Counted from the first letter of the stretch, positions 51,138-59,866 are shown. The stretch is DNA of 64,000 nt from Vibrio quintilis (GCF_024529975.1 NZ_AP024897.1:2356001-2420000), one strand, 5' to 3'. Notes: generated by a model from the letters alone, not told the origin. Numbers and translations: made by a program.

Positions 51138-53837
51138 ATGATAAAACAAGACTTTATTATTCATACTCAAAATTATGCGGCTGAGCTGCAAACACAGCTT
51201 GGCGGTAAAGCAGGCAATCTGTTCCGCCTTCAGGCTGCCGGTCTGACGGTTCCTGACTTTATCTGTGTCTCCGCAGAAGCATACCGCCAGTCAACGGCGG
51301 CCATCCGCCCGCAGATCAGGCAATATCTGGATCAATGTCAGTTTGACTCGCTCGATTCGCTGACCGCAACATCCAAAGCGATTCAGGCACTGATTCTTTC
51401 CTGTGAGCTACCGGCTGAGCTGTGTGAAGCGCTGTCTGAAAATATGAAACGCTTTGACCTCACAGAACAGTTTTCTGTCCGCTCTTCTGCAATCAGTGAA
51501 GATGGCGCCCGTAACTCTTTTGCCGGTCAATTGGGCACCTGGCTGAATGTCAGTTTTCCGGATATTCAGGATAAAATCAAAACCTGCTGGGCCAGTGCAT
51601 TTGAACCCGGTGTGCTGACTTATGTGCACCAGCGCACCGATATCCGCCATGAAGACAATGCGGTCGCGGTGGTCATTCAACGGATGATCCACGCAGTCAG
51701 TTCCGGCGTTATGTTTCAGGCAGATCCGCAGAACGGACTGGAAAAACTGGCGATTGCAGCCGGTTACGGACTGGGAGAAGGCATTGTCGGCGACAAGGTT
51801 GAAACCGATTTATATCTGTTTGATAAACCAACCCGGGAATGGCAGCTGCATATCGAAGAGAAACAGCGCCAGTTGCGCAGCCATCCGAAAGGCGGTACAC
51901 AGGAAACTGCGGTCAAACCCGGTTTGCAGCAACAAGCCGTACTTTCTGAACAGCAGCGGGAGGCACTCCTGCAGGCGTCAGAGCGGATTGCAGCCCTCTA
52001 TACCACCTATCAGGATATCGAATGGTCTTTCGACCGGAACGGCCAGCTGTTTATCTTACAGTCCCGCCCGATTACCACCATTCCGGTTGGCTACGAGCGG
52101 GTATTTGACAACTGTAATATTGCCGAAAGCTATCCGGGCATCATTCTGCCGATGACTTTTTCAATCGTCCGTAATGATTATTATCACTGCATGAAAGGCA
52201 CGATGCAGATGTTCGGCATCCCAGCCAGCGTGATAGAAGACCGGGAAGAAGTGTTGCAGCATCTGGTTGGCTATATTCATGGCCGCACTTACTACAACAT
52301 CAGTAACTGGTATCGGATTTTTCTGACGATTCCTTATTTTAAACAAAGGTTTATTGATTTCTTTGAGCAGATGGTCGGCACCGATGGCTCTTTTACAGAC
52401 AGTTTGAATGATGTGCCTATGCGTCGTTCAGAACGACTGAAGTCAGCGGTGATGTTTCCAATAAAACTTGGTTACTATGCTCTGCGCCACCAACGGATGA
52501 TCAGGGAGTATTTTAAGATTACTGACGATATCCGCCGGGATTATGAAGCCATTGATACCGACAATGCCGGTTCTGATGAACTCATCGCCGCCTTACATGA
52601 CCTGGTGATCCGGTTTACCGAATCGATGGCTTTTCCGCTGCTCAACGATTTTTATGCGATGTCTTTTATGGCGCTGACCCGCGAGCAATTTGCCAAAGCC
52701 GGGATTGCCGATGCTGATAACCTGATTAATCAGTTACTCGGTAATCAGTCTGTTGAAAGCACCAAGCCGGTTGATTCCCTGAATACGATGATTGCACAGG
52801 TTCGCCGTGACGAACAATTGCGGGCCTGTTTACAGCGGCTGAAACAAATCCCGCATCTGAACCAGCCACAGGCACTGTCTCACGCCCTGACTCAGGAAGG
52901 ATACACCGCCTTTGCTGCTGCACTGAAAAATCATATTGATCTCTACGGCTACCGCTCGCCCAAAGAACTGATTATGGAAGCCAGCACCTTCCATGAGAAT
53001 CCATTCCATTTACTGCATATTTTGCTGGAATCAGCGGCGCAGGAAGCCACCGACACCGCACCGGCATCAGATGCCGGACTGCAACTGGAAGCGGCGCTCA
53101 GAAAGAGCAGGAAAAAACGCTGGCTGAAGTGGTTATTGAAAAAAACGCGTCAGGCAATCGCCAACCGCGAAGCAACCCGCCTCGATCGGGGGCTGCATTT
53201 CTCATTTTTCAGAACCTTACTGCATCATATCGGTCATCGTCTGGTGAATGAAAACATACTGACGCAGGCAGAAGATATTTTTTATCTGACCCTGTCGGAA
53301 CTGGATGATTTTCGTCAGGGATGCGGCATCACCTCTGATTTCAGACCACTGGTGGAACTGCGCAAAAAAGAGGTAAAAAACTGGGAGCGTAAGACGCAGG
53401 ATAACAAAATTTTCACCCGCGGCAGTGTTTATGCGAATACAATCCCTGACATCCGGCTGAATTTGCAGGACAATCCGGATATTCTGAAAGGCGTTGGCTG
53501 TGCCGGTGATTTGGTCAGTGCGCCGGCCCGGATTATCACCGATCCGTCTCAGGGTTCTGATATCAAAGGGAAAATCATGGTCTCAGAAACCACAGATCCG
53601 GGCTGGGTGTTTTTAATGACGATGTCATCAGGCCTGATTTCTGAACGGGGCAGCCTGCTTTCTCATACCGCGATTATCGGACGTGAGCTGGGCATTCCGA
53701 CGGTCGTTGGCGTCAAGAACGCAACCCGTTATATTCAGGACGGCAACCCGATCAGTCTGAACGGAAAAACCGGTGAAATTCATCTGAATGACACACCAAA
53801 AGAAGTCGCCACAGAGGCAGAAAGGCTGACCGCCTGA
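51138..53837 (+). CDS. PEP-synthase/PigC-like ATP-dependent enzyme 2
   Basis: An 899-residue protein of the same architecture as the 46201 gene but clearly diverged: LGGKAGNLFRLQAAG, FSVRSSAISEDGARNSFAGQ (near 113), GVMFQADP, YGLGEGIVGD, DIEWSF, LQSRPI, a distinct central region rich in Arg/Lys, and the phosphohistidine domain TTDPGWVFLM, ISERGSLLSHTAIIGRELGIP with H843. Two such enzymes in one cluster suggest two separate ATP-dependent activation or phosphorylation steps. One may make the lipid phosphate that the CarS-like enzyme needs. Substrate unknown. Confidence 0.82.
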   Translation: MIKQDFIIHTQNYAAELQTQLGGKAGNLFRLQAAGLTVPDFICVSAEAYRQSTAAIRPQIRQYLDQCQFDSLDSLTATSKAIQALILSCELPAELCEALSENMKRFDLTEQFSVRSSAISEDGARNSFAGQLGTWLNVSFPDIQDKIKTCWASAFEPGVLTYVHQRTDIRHEDNAVAVVIQRMIHAVSSGVMFQADPQNGLEKLAIAAGYGLGEGIVGDKVETDLYLFDKPTREWQLHIEEKQRQLRSHPKGGTQETAVKPGLQQQAVLSEQQREALLQASERIAALYTTYQDIEWSFDRNGQLFILQSRPITTIPVGYERVFDNCNIAESYPGIILPMTFSIVRNDYYHCMKGTMQMFGIPASVIEDREEVLQHLVGYIHGRTYYNISNWYRIFLTIPYFKQRFIDFFEQMVGTDGSFTDSLNDVPMRRSERLKSAVMFPIKLGYYALRHQRMIREYFKITDDIRRDYEAIDTDNAGSDELIAALHDLVIRFTESMAFPLLNDFYAMSFMALTREQFAKAGIADADNLINQLLGNQSVESTKPVDSLNTMIAQVRRDEQLRACLQRLKQIPHLNQPQALSHALTQEGYTAFAAALKNHIDLYGYRSPKELIMEASTFHENPFHLLHILLESAAQEATDTAPASDAGLQLEAALRKSRKKRWLKWLLKKTRQAIANREATRLDRGLHFSFFRTLLHHIGHRLVNENILTQAEDIFYLTLSELDDFRQGCGITSDFRPLVELRKKEVKNWERKTQDNKIFTRGSVYANTIPDIRLNLQDNPDILKGVGCAGDLVSAPARIITDPSQGSDIKGKIMVSETTDPGWVFLMTMSSGLISERGSLLSHTAIIGRELGIPTVVGVKNATRYIQDGNPISLNGKTGEIHLNDTPKEVATEAERLTA

Positions 53838-53849
53838 ATTTGTTCCTCA

Positions 53850-53872
53850 TCTCCCCCTGTAACAGGGGGAGA
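53850..53872. other. Perfect intra-operon hairpin
   Basis: tctccccctg and cagggggaga are 10-bp arms with a taa loop, between the second PEP-synthase-like gene and the UbiA gene. No T-run follows, so it is more likely an mRNA-stabilising or processing hairpin that separates expression of the last gene. Confidence 0.5.
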
Positions 53873-53901
53873 CAGAACGGCATAACACGGAGAACAATCT
53901 G

Positions 53902-54768
53902 TTGAATAAACAGTTAAAAATCATTGGCCTGTATAGCCGGGAGCGCAGTCCCGCCGGATTGACCCTGCTGATTGCAGCCCTGCTGCTGACGTCAGTGATG
54001 AAAGAACTGCCACACCCGGCCATCGCACTGATCGCCATACTGATTGCAGCTCTGATGCTGTTTCTCATCCGCCTGTCAGATGATCTCTGCGATGTGGACA
54101 TTGATCGGATCGCACACCCGGAGCGCCTGCTGTGCCGCGATCAATTCAGCGTCAAAATCCTGCAGCGGTTTCGCTGGCTGGCTTCAGGTCTGTTAATTCT
54201 CATCAGTGTTTTGATTGCTGTAAACCTTGTCGCTATGCTGATTTTTTTATCTGCTGTCCTGCTGATTTGCGGCTTATTTTTTTTCCTGAAACCCCGGTTG
54301 CCAATACTGATTCATACAGCACTGCTGAATGCGATGTTGGGTATTTTCCCCTGCTATGCCGGTGTGTTAATCAGCGGTGGCATCCAGCCGGAACACATGC
54401 TGATGGCATTGTTTTTCTGGTTGGGTAGTTTTGCCCATGACCTGTCTCATTCTCTGCTCGATACCAGGCAAACTCCGCCCGATCAGCTCAAACCCCTTAA
54501 CCGGTTCAATCAGAGAATACTGGCGGTGGGTTCGCTGGTTCTGTATCTGGCCTGTGCAGGTACCGGGGTTCTGCTGTTCCGGCAGCAGGCGGTGGGAGAT
54601 GCTTTTCTGCTGGTACTCGGCATCTGTTCACTGACCATTCTCTGGCTTGAACTGAAGCTGATCAGACACCCCTCCCGGACAACCGCCAGACCCTTTTATA
54701 TCTGGGGCTACCTGTTTTTTCTGCTACCGGTACTGGCTGAGGTGGTTTGCCGTGGCATTGCGCCCTGA
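53902..54768 (+). CDS. UbiA-family prenyltransferase
   Basis: A 288-residue membrane protein with about eight helices. The first Asp-rich site is LIRLSDDLCDVDIDRIAHPER with D60, D61, D64, D66 and D68, as in UbiA-family enzymes; the second site (FAHDLSHSLLDTR) is weaker but has spaced Asp. Such enzymes move a prenyl or related diphosphate onto an acceptor, including glycerophosphate lipids. It is the last gene of the cluster, after a hairpin. TTG 53902 (GGAG 11 nt upstream) is the best start. Confidence 0.8.
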   Translation: MNKQLKIIGLYSRERSPAGLTLLIAALLLTSVMKELPHPAIALIAILIAALMLFLIRLSDDLCDVDIDRIAHPERLLCRDQFSVKILQRFRWLASGLLILISVLIAVNLVAMLIFLSAVLLICGLFFFLKPRLPILIHTALLNAMLGIFPCYAGVLISGGIQPEHMLMALFFWLGSFAHDLSHSLLDTRQTPPDQLKPLNRFNQRILAVGSLVLYLACAGTGVLLFRQQAVGDAFLLVLGICSLTILWLELKLIRHPSRTTARPFYIWGYLFFLLPVLAEVVCRGIAP

Positions 54769-54781
54769 AGTTGTTTTACCA

Positions 54782-55252
54782 TCACAAAATTTTTTCCATG
54801 ACAAAATTTGTCATGGTTTGTCCCCGAATCTCAAATTCCTGTTCGCGGACGACTGAAAAACCCATATGTTCATAAAACGGTCTGGCCGTCAGGCTGACTT
54901 CGGAGTAAAGCCGGGTCATATCGGCCTGTGCTCCGGCAGCAAACACATGCTGCATCAGGGCTTTCCCCACACCCTGCCCCTGGTATTGATGATGACAGAA
55001 GAAGTGATCAACCAATCCATCGGGCTGCAAATCAGTATAGCCGACAATCGTTCCGTTTATTTCTGCCACAAACGGTTGGTTGTTATCCATTTTTTGCTGC
55101 CAGATCGCGATATCGAACCCATCCGGCGCCCACGCTTCAGTCTGAGCCTGTGAGTAATCCCGGATATTGACATGGCGTACCGTGTGGTAAAACAGCTGCC
55201 ATAAAACGGTCGCATCATCTGGCTGATAACGGCGGATTGTCATTGCTGTCAT
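54782..55252 (-). CDS. GNAT-family N-acetyltransferase
   Basis: A 156-residue acetyltransferase: MTIRRYQPDDATVLWQLFY, EINGTIVGYTDLQPDGLVDHFFCHHQYQGQGVGKALMQHV (acetyl-CoA loop QGQGVGKA), and RPFYEHMGFSVVREQEF, all typical of the YafP/PhnO-like group. Convergent with the UbiA gene (14 bp apart). ATG 55252 has AGGGGAAG upstream and gives the family length; an in-frame ATG at 55300 is possible. Confidence 0.85.
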   Translation of the reverse strand: MTAMTIRRYQPDDATVLWQLFYHTVRHVNIRDYSQAQTEAWAPDGFDIAIWQQKMDNNQPFVAEINGTIVGYTDLQPDGLVDHFFCHHQYQGQGVGKALMQHVFAAGAQADMTRLYSEVSLTARPFYEHMGFSVVREQEFEIRGQTMTNFVMEKIL

Positions 55253-55409
55253 GTGATTCTTCCCCTGACTGACTTCGTGCTCAGAAAGTAACGGATTCAC
55301 GACTGGCTGGCAACCGGTAAAAAAACAAAATAGGAATACGCAGCATCCTTGGTTATAGTTGGGTTAAACCACCTGTGATATTTTAACTTTGAATCAAACG
55401 GAGACGGTT

Positions 55410-56276
55410 ATGCAGGGAAAATACTGGTGGTATTGTGTCACTTCGGTGTTGCTGTGCCTTCTGTTAGCGGGATGTTCCGGTCAGTTTTTGTTCCGCCATG
55501 TCGACTGGGTCGTACGTGATTATGTCGATGACTATGTTTCCCTGACGGATGTGCAGGAAGACATGCTGGACGAAGAAGTCTACAAATTACAGCGATGGAT
55601 GATTGATCATGCGATGACACAATATATCCGCTTTCTCGATCAGCTGCTTGCGCTCGATCCGACAGCGCTCTCCCCCGCCCAATTCACCGCGCTCCGGCAA
55701 CAGATACTGGTGTTTACCCGGACACTCATGAAACAGGGCAGCCCGGCAATGACCCGGCTGTCAGAAACCTTCACCGAAACGCAGGTGCAACAATTCATCA
55801 CCGCTTTACACCAGCGTCATCACACGCTGAATGAAAAATACCTGCGCGGTACACCCGATACATTACAGACAAATGCTGAAACCCGTGTCCGTGAGCGTCT
55901 GGAAACATGGCTGGGCGACCTGACACCAGCTCAGATTCAAATCATCCGGGTCTGGATAAATCATAACAACATGGATTTATATGAATGGCGGTCATGGCAG
56001 AACCGGGTTGAAACCGAAGCACAACTGTTGATGACCCTGAGAAGAAAACCGGTGGCATTTCACACCCGGCTTGATGACTTATTACAAAACACAGAGAGCT
56101 ATTATCCACCCCGTTTCCGTGCACTGATTGAGCACAATGAACAGACCAGCCACACTTATCTGCTGCAAATCATTCATCAGATGACACCGGCCCAAACCGC
56201 TCACTTCAGAGAAGAAATACAGGACTGGAAAGAGATTGCGCTGGATATTCAGAATATGGTGATTGCCGAACGCTAA
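55410..56276 (+). CDS. DUF6279-type lipoprotein
   Basis: A 288-residue lipoprotein with lipobox LLAGC in MQGKYWWYCVTSVLLCLLLAGCSG. The mature part is helical with the DUF6279 opening HVDWVVRDYVDDYVSLTDVQEDMLDEEVYKLQRWM, several LTPAQ-type helix starts (ALSPAQFTALRQQI, DLTPAQIQIIRVW, QMTPAQTAHFREEI) and RLETWLGDL. Function unknown; the family is common in vibrios and relatives. ATG 55410 follows GGAG. Confidence 0.85.
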   Translation: MQGKYWWYCVTSVLLCLLLAGCSGQFLFRHVDWVVRDYVDDYVSLTDVQEDMLDEEVYKLQRWMIDHAMTQYIRFLDQLLALDPTALSPAQFTALRQQILVFTRTLMKQGSPAMTRLSETFTETQVQQFITALHQRHHTLNEKYLRGTPDTLQTNAETRVRERLETWLGDLTPAQIQIIRVWINHNNMDLYEWRSWQNRVETEAQLLMTLRRKPVAFHTRLDDLLQNTESYYPPRFRALIEHNEQTSHTYLLQIIHQMTPAQTAHFREEIQDWKEIALDIQNMVIAER

Positions 56277-56423
56277 TGGCAGCTCAATCTCTGCACATGA
56301 CCTGAAACCAGCCAATCAACCGAAACAAACCACTCGCCAGTCAGCACGCCACCCGTTATCATAAGTGCCTCATGTTTGAGCGCTTTTTTATTTCAATGAA
56401 ATGATCTGAATGAGGAATTATCA

Positions 56424-57113
56424 ATGTCAGTCCACGCTGTGATCTTCGATATGGATGGCCTGCTGCTTGATAGCGAGCGGCTGGCGCTGGAAAACTTTCA
56501 GACCACCTGCCGGAAATTTGGCCTGGATGATTTTACGGATGTCTATCTGACCTGTATCGGAACCAACCTTGCCCGGACCCATGAAATTTTACAGCAGGCC
56601 ATGGGAGACACGGTCGACTATCCTGCATTCAGTCAGGCGCGTGAAACCGCATATCAGGCATTAATCAACCGGGAGGCAATACCACTGAAACCCGGCGTTG
56701 CCGAACTGCTGGAATACCTCAAACAGCATCAGATCCCGGTCGCTGTCGCAACATCGACCCAGCGGGAACGGGCATTACTGAAACTCCGCCATGCCGGGCT
56801 GGCTGATTATTTCCCGGTTGTTATCGGAGGCGATCAGGTCACACGCAGCAAGCCCGATCCGGAAATCTATCTGAAAGCCGCCGCCGCGCTCGGTATTTCT
56901 CCGGCAGATTGTCTGGCGCTGGAAGATTCCGCCAATGGGGTGCGGGCTGCGGTCGCGGCCGGAATGAAAGTCATTCAGGTACCGGATCTCATTCAACCGG
57001 ATGCTCAGTTGCTGACACTGGGCCATACCATCTGTCAGAGCCTGACAGAAGTCTGCCGGCACTGTACTTTCAGCCAGAACGTCACTTCTGCTGTTGATTC
57101 ATATTGCGATTAA
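56424..57113 (+). CDS. HAD-superfamily phosphatase (subclass IA)
   Basis: A 229-residue HAD hydrolase with motif I VIFDMDGLLLDS (D9, D11), motif II VAVATST, motif III KPDPEIYLKAA and motif IV LALEDSANGVRAA. The helical cap between motifs I and II is of the beta-phosphoglucomutase/phosphatase (YcjU/YniC-like) type. The sugar-phosphate or other substrate cannot be named. The end overlaps the region upstream of the LysE gene. Confidence 0.88.
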   Translation: MSVHAVIFDMDGLLLDSERLALENFQTTCRKFGLDDFTDVYLTCIGTNLARTHEILQQAMGDTVDYPAFSQARETAYQALINREAIPLKPGVAELLEYLKQHQIPVAVATSTQRERALLKLRHAGLADYFPVVIGGDQVTRSKPDPEIYLKAAAALGISPADCLALEDSANGVRAAVAAGMKVIQVPDLIQPDAQLLTLGHTICQSLTEVCRHCTFSQNVTSAVDSYCD

Positions 57114-57123
57114 GGAGTCCCGG

Positions 57124-57738
57124 ATGACTTTTACCCACTGGCTGCCGTTTTTCACCATCTGTCTTTTGGGCGCTATGTCTCCCGGACCGAGCCTTGCCAT
57201 CGTCGCTAAACATGCTCTGGCAGGCAGCCGCGCCAATGGATTAGCTGCGGCCTGGGCGCACGCTTCCGGCATTGCTGTGTATGCTTTTATCACACTGTCC
57301 GGCCTGGCTTTGATTCTTCAGCAACATCCGGTGCTGTTCAAAGGCATTAGTTATGCGGGTGCTGTTTATCTGGCTTATCTGGGACTGACAGCCCTGCGTT
57401 CGAAAAACGGACTGGCTGAAAAACTGGAGTCAGGACAGCAGACTTCAGTGCTGCAATCGGCCCGGGAAGGCGCGCTGATTTCATTACTGAACCCGAAAAT
57501 AGCCCTGTTTTTTATTGCCCTGTTCAGTCAGTTTGTCGCGCTGGGTCACAGCACGGTGAGTCAGATGATCATTGTCGCCACGCCTGCGGCTGTGGATGGG
57601 TTATGGTACAGCCTGATTACCCTGATGCTTTCGAGTGCGCATGTAGTGGAACGGATCCGCGCCAAAGCCGTCATTGTGGATCGCCTGTCCGGCATTGTGC
57701 TGATTCTGCTGGCTATCCGGGTGATGTTCGTCATTTAA
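57124..57738 (+). CDS. LysE/RhtB-family amino acid exporter
   Basis: A 204-residue protein with FFTICLLGAMSPGPSLAIVAKHALAGSRANG, AGAVYLAYLGLTALR and LNPKIALFFIALFSQF, the conserved signatures of the LysE/RhtB family. It has about six helices. ATG 57124 is preceded by AAGGAG. It lies 10 bp after the HAD gene and is probably co-transcribed. Confidence 0.9.
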   Translation: MTFTHWLPFFTICLLGAMSPGPSLAIVAKHALAGSRANGLAAAWAHASGIAVYAFITLSGLALILQQHPVLFKGISYAGAVYLAYLGLTALRSKNGLAEKLESGQQTSVLQSAREGALISLLNPKIALFFIALFSQFVALGHSTVSQMIIVATPAAVDGLWYSLITLMLSSAHVVERIRAKAVIVDRLSGIVLILLAIRVMFVI

Positions 57739-57771
57739 TCCGGTACAGGCAAAGCACAAATATGCCCTGAG

Positions 57772-58296
57772 TTACCATTCAATCCGGATGGTTGTGCCGA
57801 CTTTGACCAACGCCATAAACTCATCCATTTCCCGGTTGGTCAAAGCGATGCATCCATCGGTCCAGTTAAAGCGCTGGGCCACATGGCCCAGACGGCCAAA
57901 CCCGTTTTTCTGTCCGTGCACCATGATGAGCCCGCCGGGAGACACCCCGGCTCTTCTGGCATTCGCAATGTCCTGTGCATTCGGATAGCTGATATGCATC
58001 GCCCGGTAAAAAGAGGAATCTTCTTTTTTGTAGTCCAGCGTGTAGGTGCCTTCCGGCGTTTTTTCATCTCCCCGCTGCCGTTTATGACCTTTCGGATTCG
58101 CACCCAGTGCAATACGAAACTGCTTCACCACCTGATTGCCCTTTATCAGATACATCATGCGTTCTGACTTATCGACTTTCACCAGATCGACAGCGGCGTA
58201 TCCGGGCAGCGACAATACCAGTAACGGGAACACCAGTAACAGGAATACCGGCATGCCTGGCAGAATGTCTTTCCTCAAGTACTGACTATATTTCAT
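57772..58296 (-). CDS. L,D-transpeptidase (YkuD family)
   Basis: A 174-residue protein with an N-terminal signal/anchor (PVFLLLVFPLLVLSLPGYAA) and the YkuD catalytic domain: VDKSERMMYLIKGN, RIALGANPKGHKRQRGDEKTPEGTY, HISYPN, IMVHGQKNG (histidine) and NWTDGCIALTN with catalytic C149. Such enzymes form L,D crosslinks in peptidoglycan or attach lipoproteins. The usual Ser-x-Gly-Cys is Thr-Asp-Gly-Cys here. Monocistronic, convergent with the LysE gene. Confidence 0.9.
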   Translation of the reverse strand: MKYSQYLRKDILPGMPVFLLLVFPLLVLSLPGYAAVDLVKVDKSERMMYLIKGNQVVKQFRIALGANPKGHKRQRGDEKTPEGTYTLDYKKEDSSFYRAMHISYPNAQDIANARRAGVSPGGLIMVHGQKNGFGRLGHVAQRFNWTDGCIALTNREMDEFMALVKVGTTIRIEW

Positions 58297-58439
58297 CTCT
58301 GACTCACGGCCCCCTCATTCTCTTAATCATCGTCATCCGGAAGAAATGCCGCCTCCGGTACACCCGGTCTGTCTGTTTCCGGACGCTGTCTGACTGATTC
58401 ACTTTCATGATCTTATTTTAGTCTAAGCCGGTAAAGTCG

Positions 58440-59339
58440 TCAGGCCTCAGTTTCTTCTCTCAGCCAGTCCTTAAATCGCTGAATCCGGGCTAAACGGGGT
58501 GATTCCGGATCATGCCAGATATCAAAACTCAGCCCCGGCGACAGTGTGATATCAAATGGCCTGACCAACACGCCCCGTGCAATAAAATCTTCCGCAAAAC
58601 TGAGTGGCGCAAGGCAGGCACCATGCCCGGCCGCAACCGCATTTAACGCCATATCAAAAGTTGCGACTTCCATCCACATCAGATTATCTTCCGGCAACGT
58701 CACACCTGCGATCTGAAACCAGTTTTTCCACGAAGTATTCTGCGCATCAATCCCTTCAATCAGCCAGCATTTCAGCAGTTGCTCCGGTGAGGAGAACCGG
58801 ATTGACTCTGCCAGTTCCGGCGAACACAGCGGGATCAGCCCTTCTTCAAACAATAATTCTTTCTGTAAACGCTGACCATTCAGCTTCGGGATCAGGTTCT
58901 GCCAGATGGCAACATCGACGCGGTTATAATCTTCATCCGGAATATCACAACCGGAATAAACCCGGACCTGGGTTTTCGGATAACGCATGGTAAATTTCCA
59001 CAACTTTGGCATCAGCCAGCGGGAGGCAAACGACGGTGTGGTATAAACCTCCAGCGGACCGTCCAGCGGCTCAGCCTGAATGGCATTCAGCCCGGAGATA
59101 ATCTGCCCGAAGCCATTGCGGACCTCACCGAATAACACCTCACCTTTATGTGTCAGCAGCATCTCCCGTTTATGACGGATAAATAGTTTACAGCCCAGTG
59201 CTTCTTCCAGCTGGCGGATTTTCTGACTGACAGCCGCCTGACTGACACATAATTCCCGTGCTGCTTTCGTGTAACTGCCCAACCGTGCGGACACTTCAAA
59301 ATATCTGAGTCCGGACAGCCATCTTAGTCGCTGGTCCAT
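58440..59339 (-). CDS. LysR-family transcriptional regulator (GcvA-like)
   Basis: A 299-residue LysR protein: winged helix-turn-helix (LSGLRYFEVSARLGSYTKAARELCVSQAAVSQKIRQLEEALGCKLF) and a type 2 periplasmic-binding effector domain (PLEVYTTPSFASRWLMPKLWKFTMRYP). The sequence style is of the GcvA/AmpR group. It is transcribed toward the L,D-transpeptidase gene, 143 bp apart; the target is unknown. Confidence 0.88.
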   Translation of the reverse strand: MDQRLRWLSGLRYFEVSARLGSYTKAARELCVSQAAVSQKIRQLEEALGCKLFIRHKREMLLTHKGEVLFGEVRNGFGQIISGLNAIQAEPLDGPLEVYTTPSFASRWLMPKLWKFTMRYPKTQVRVYSGCDIPDEDYNRVDVAIWQNLIPKLNGQRLQKELLFEEGLIPLCSPELAESIRFSSPEQLLKCWLIEGIDAQNTSWKNWFQIAGVTLPEDNLMWMEVATFDMALNAVAAGHGACLAPLSFAEDFIARGVLVRPFDITLSPGLSFDIWHDPESPRLARIQRFKDWLREETEA

Positions 59340-59866
59340 AAGCTGTACTTATTTTTTATATAACCATTCATCGTTCGTCTTTGCTGCTGATAATACGCAT
59401 ACTTGCGGCATAAAGTCACGAAGATGGAATAAAAATGATGATAAAAATGGCACTTCACTGGGATATTACCCTGCAATTTTCGCTGAAAAAGAGACAATTT
59501 TTATGGAGTACACGCTCAAAATCAGCAAAGCCGTCAACCCTGCCGGAATGCTTTTCAGTCCATCTCAGAAAGGATACCGGCTTACCCACAGACAAAGATG
59601 ATCAGGCTGATTACCGAAAGTATCTATAATTTTTCAAAATAAGTTATATACCCAAGCAACCTGCATCTTCAGGTTGTTTGGGTATAAGCTCAGCTTAAGT
59701 TATCCGGCAGAATATTGTCAGTCGTCCGGCAAACCCTGAGTAAACGAAGTACAACCGGTAACCGGCCACAACTGTTTTGTCAGACAAGGTTTTTTCTGAT
59801 TGCGAAACAGCACGAACTAATGCAGCATATCAATTAATTTTATATTTTACCTAAAGAGGCAAACAT
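59340..59866. other. Intergenic region with a palindromic repeat
   Basis: A 527-bp gap between the leftward LysR gene and the YbjQ operon. It includes a dispersed repeat at 59647-59686. Short open frames at 59435-59629 and 59503-59601 (starting MEYTLKISKAVNPAG, with a weak GAGAC upstream) have no recognised family and are not called. Confidence 0.4.
59647..59686. repeat. Dispersed palindromic intergenic repeat, compact copy
   Basis: tatacccaagcaacctg and caggttgtttgggtata are inverted arms around catctt, the most compact copy in the window. Confidence 0.85.

Noticed and set aside
43510..54768. Interpretation of the cluster as a prodigiosin or tambjamine pathway
   Set aside because: There are no bipyrrole (MBC) synthesis genes such as a peptidyl-carrier, proline oxidase or polyketide enzymes, and the presence of CarS, PssA-type and Psd genes points to a phospholipid-like product.
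54797..54817. Perfect 21-bp palindrome near the UbiA/GNAT junction as a terminator
   Set aside because: It lies inside the last codons of the GNAT gene and is explained by coding sequence (MTNFVMEK); it has no T-run. It could still contribute to termination but was not called.
59435..59629. Short open frames before the YbjQ operon (59435-59629 and 59503-59601)
   Set aside because: No recognised family, weak ribosome sites; a small peptide gene cannot be excluded but is not supported.
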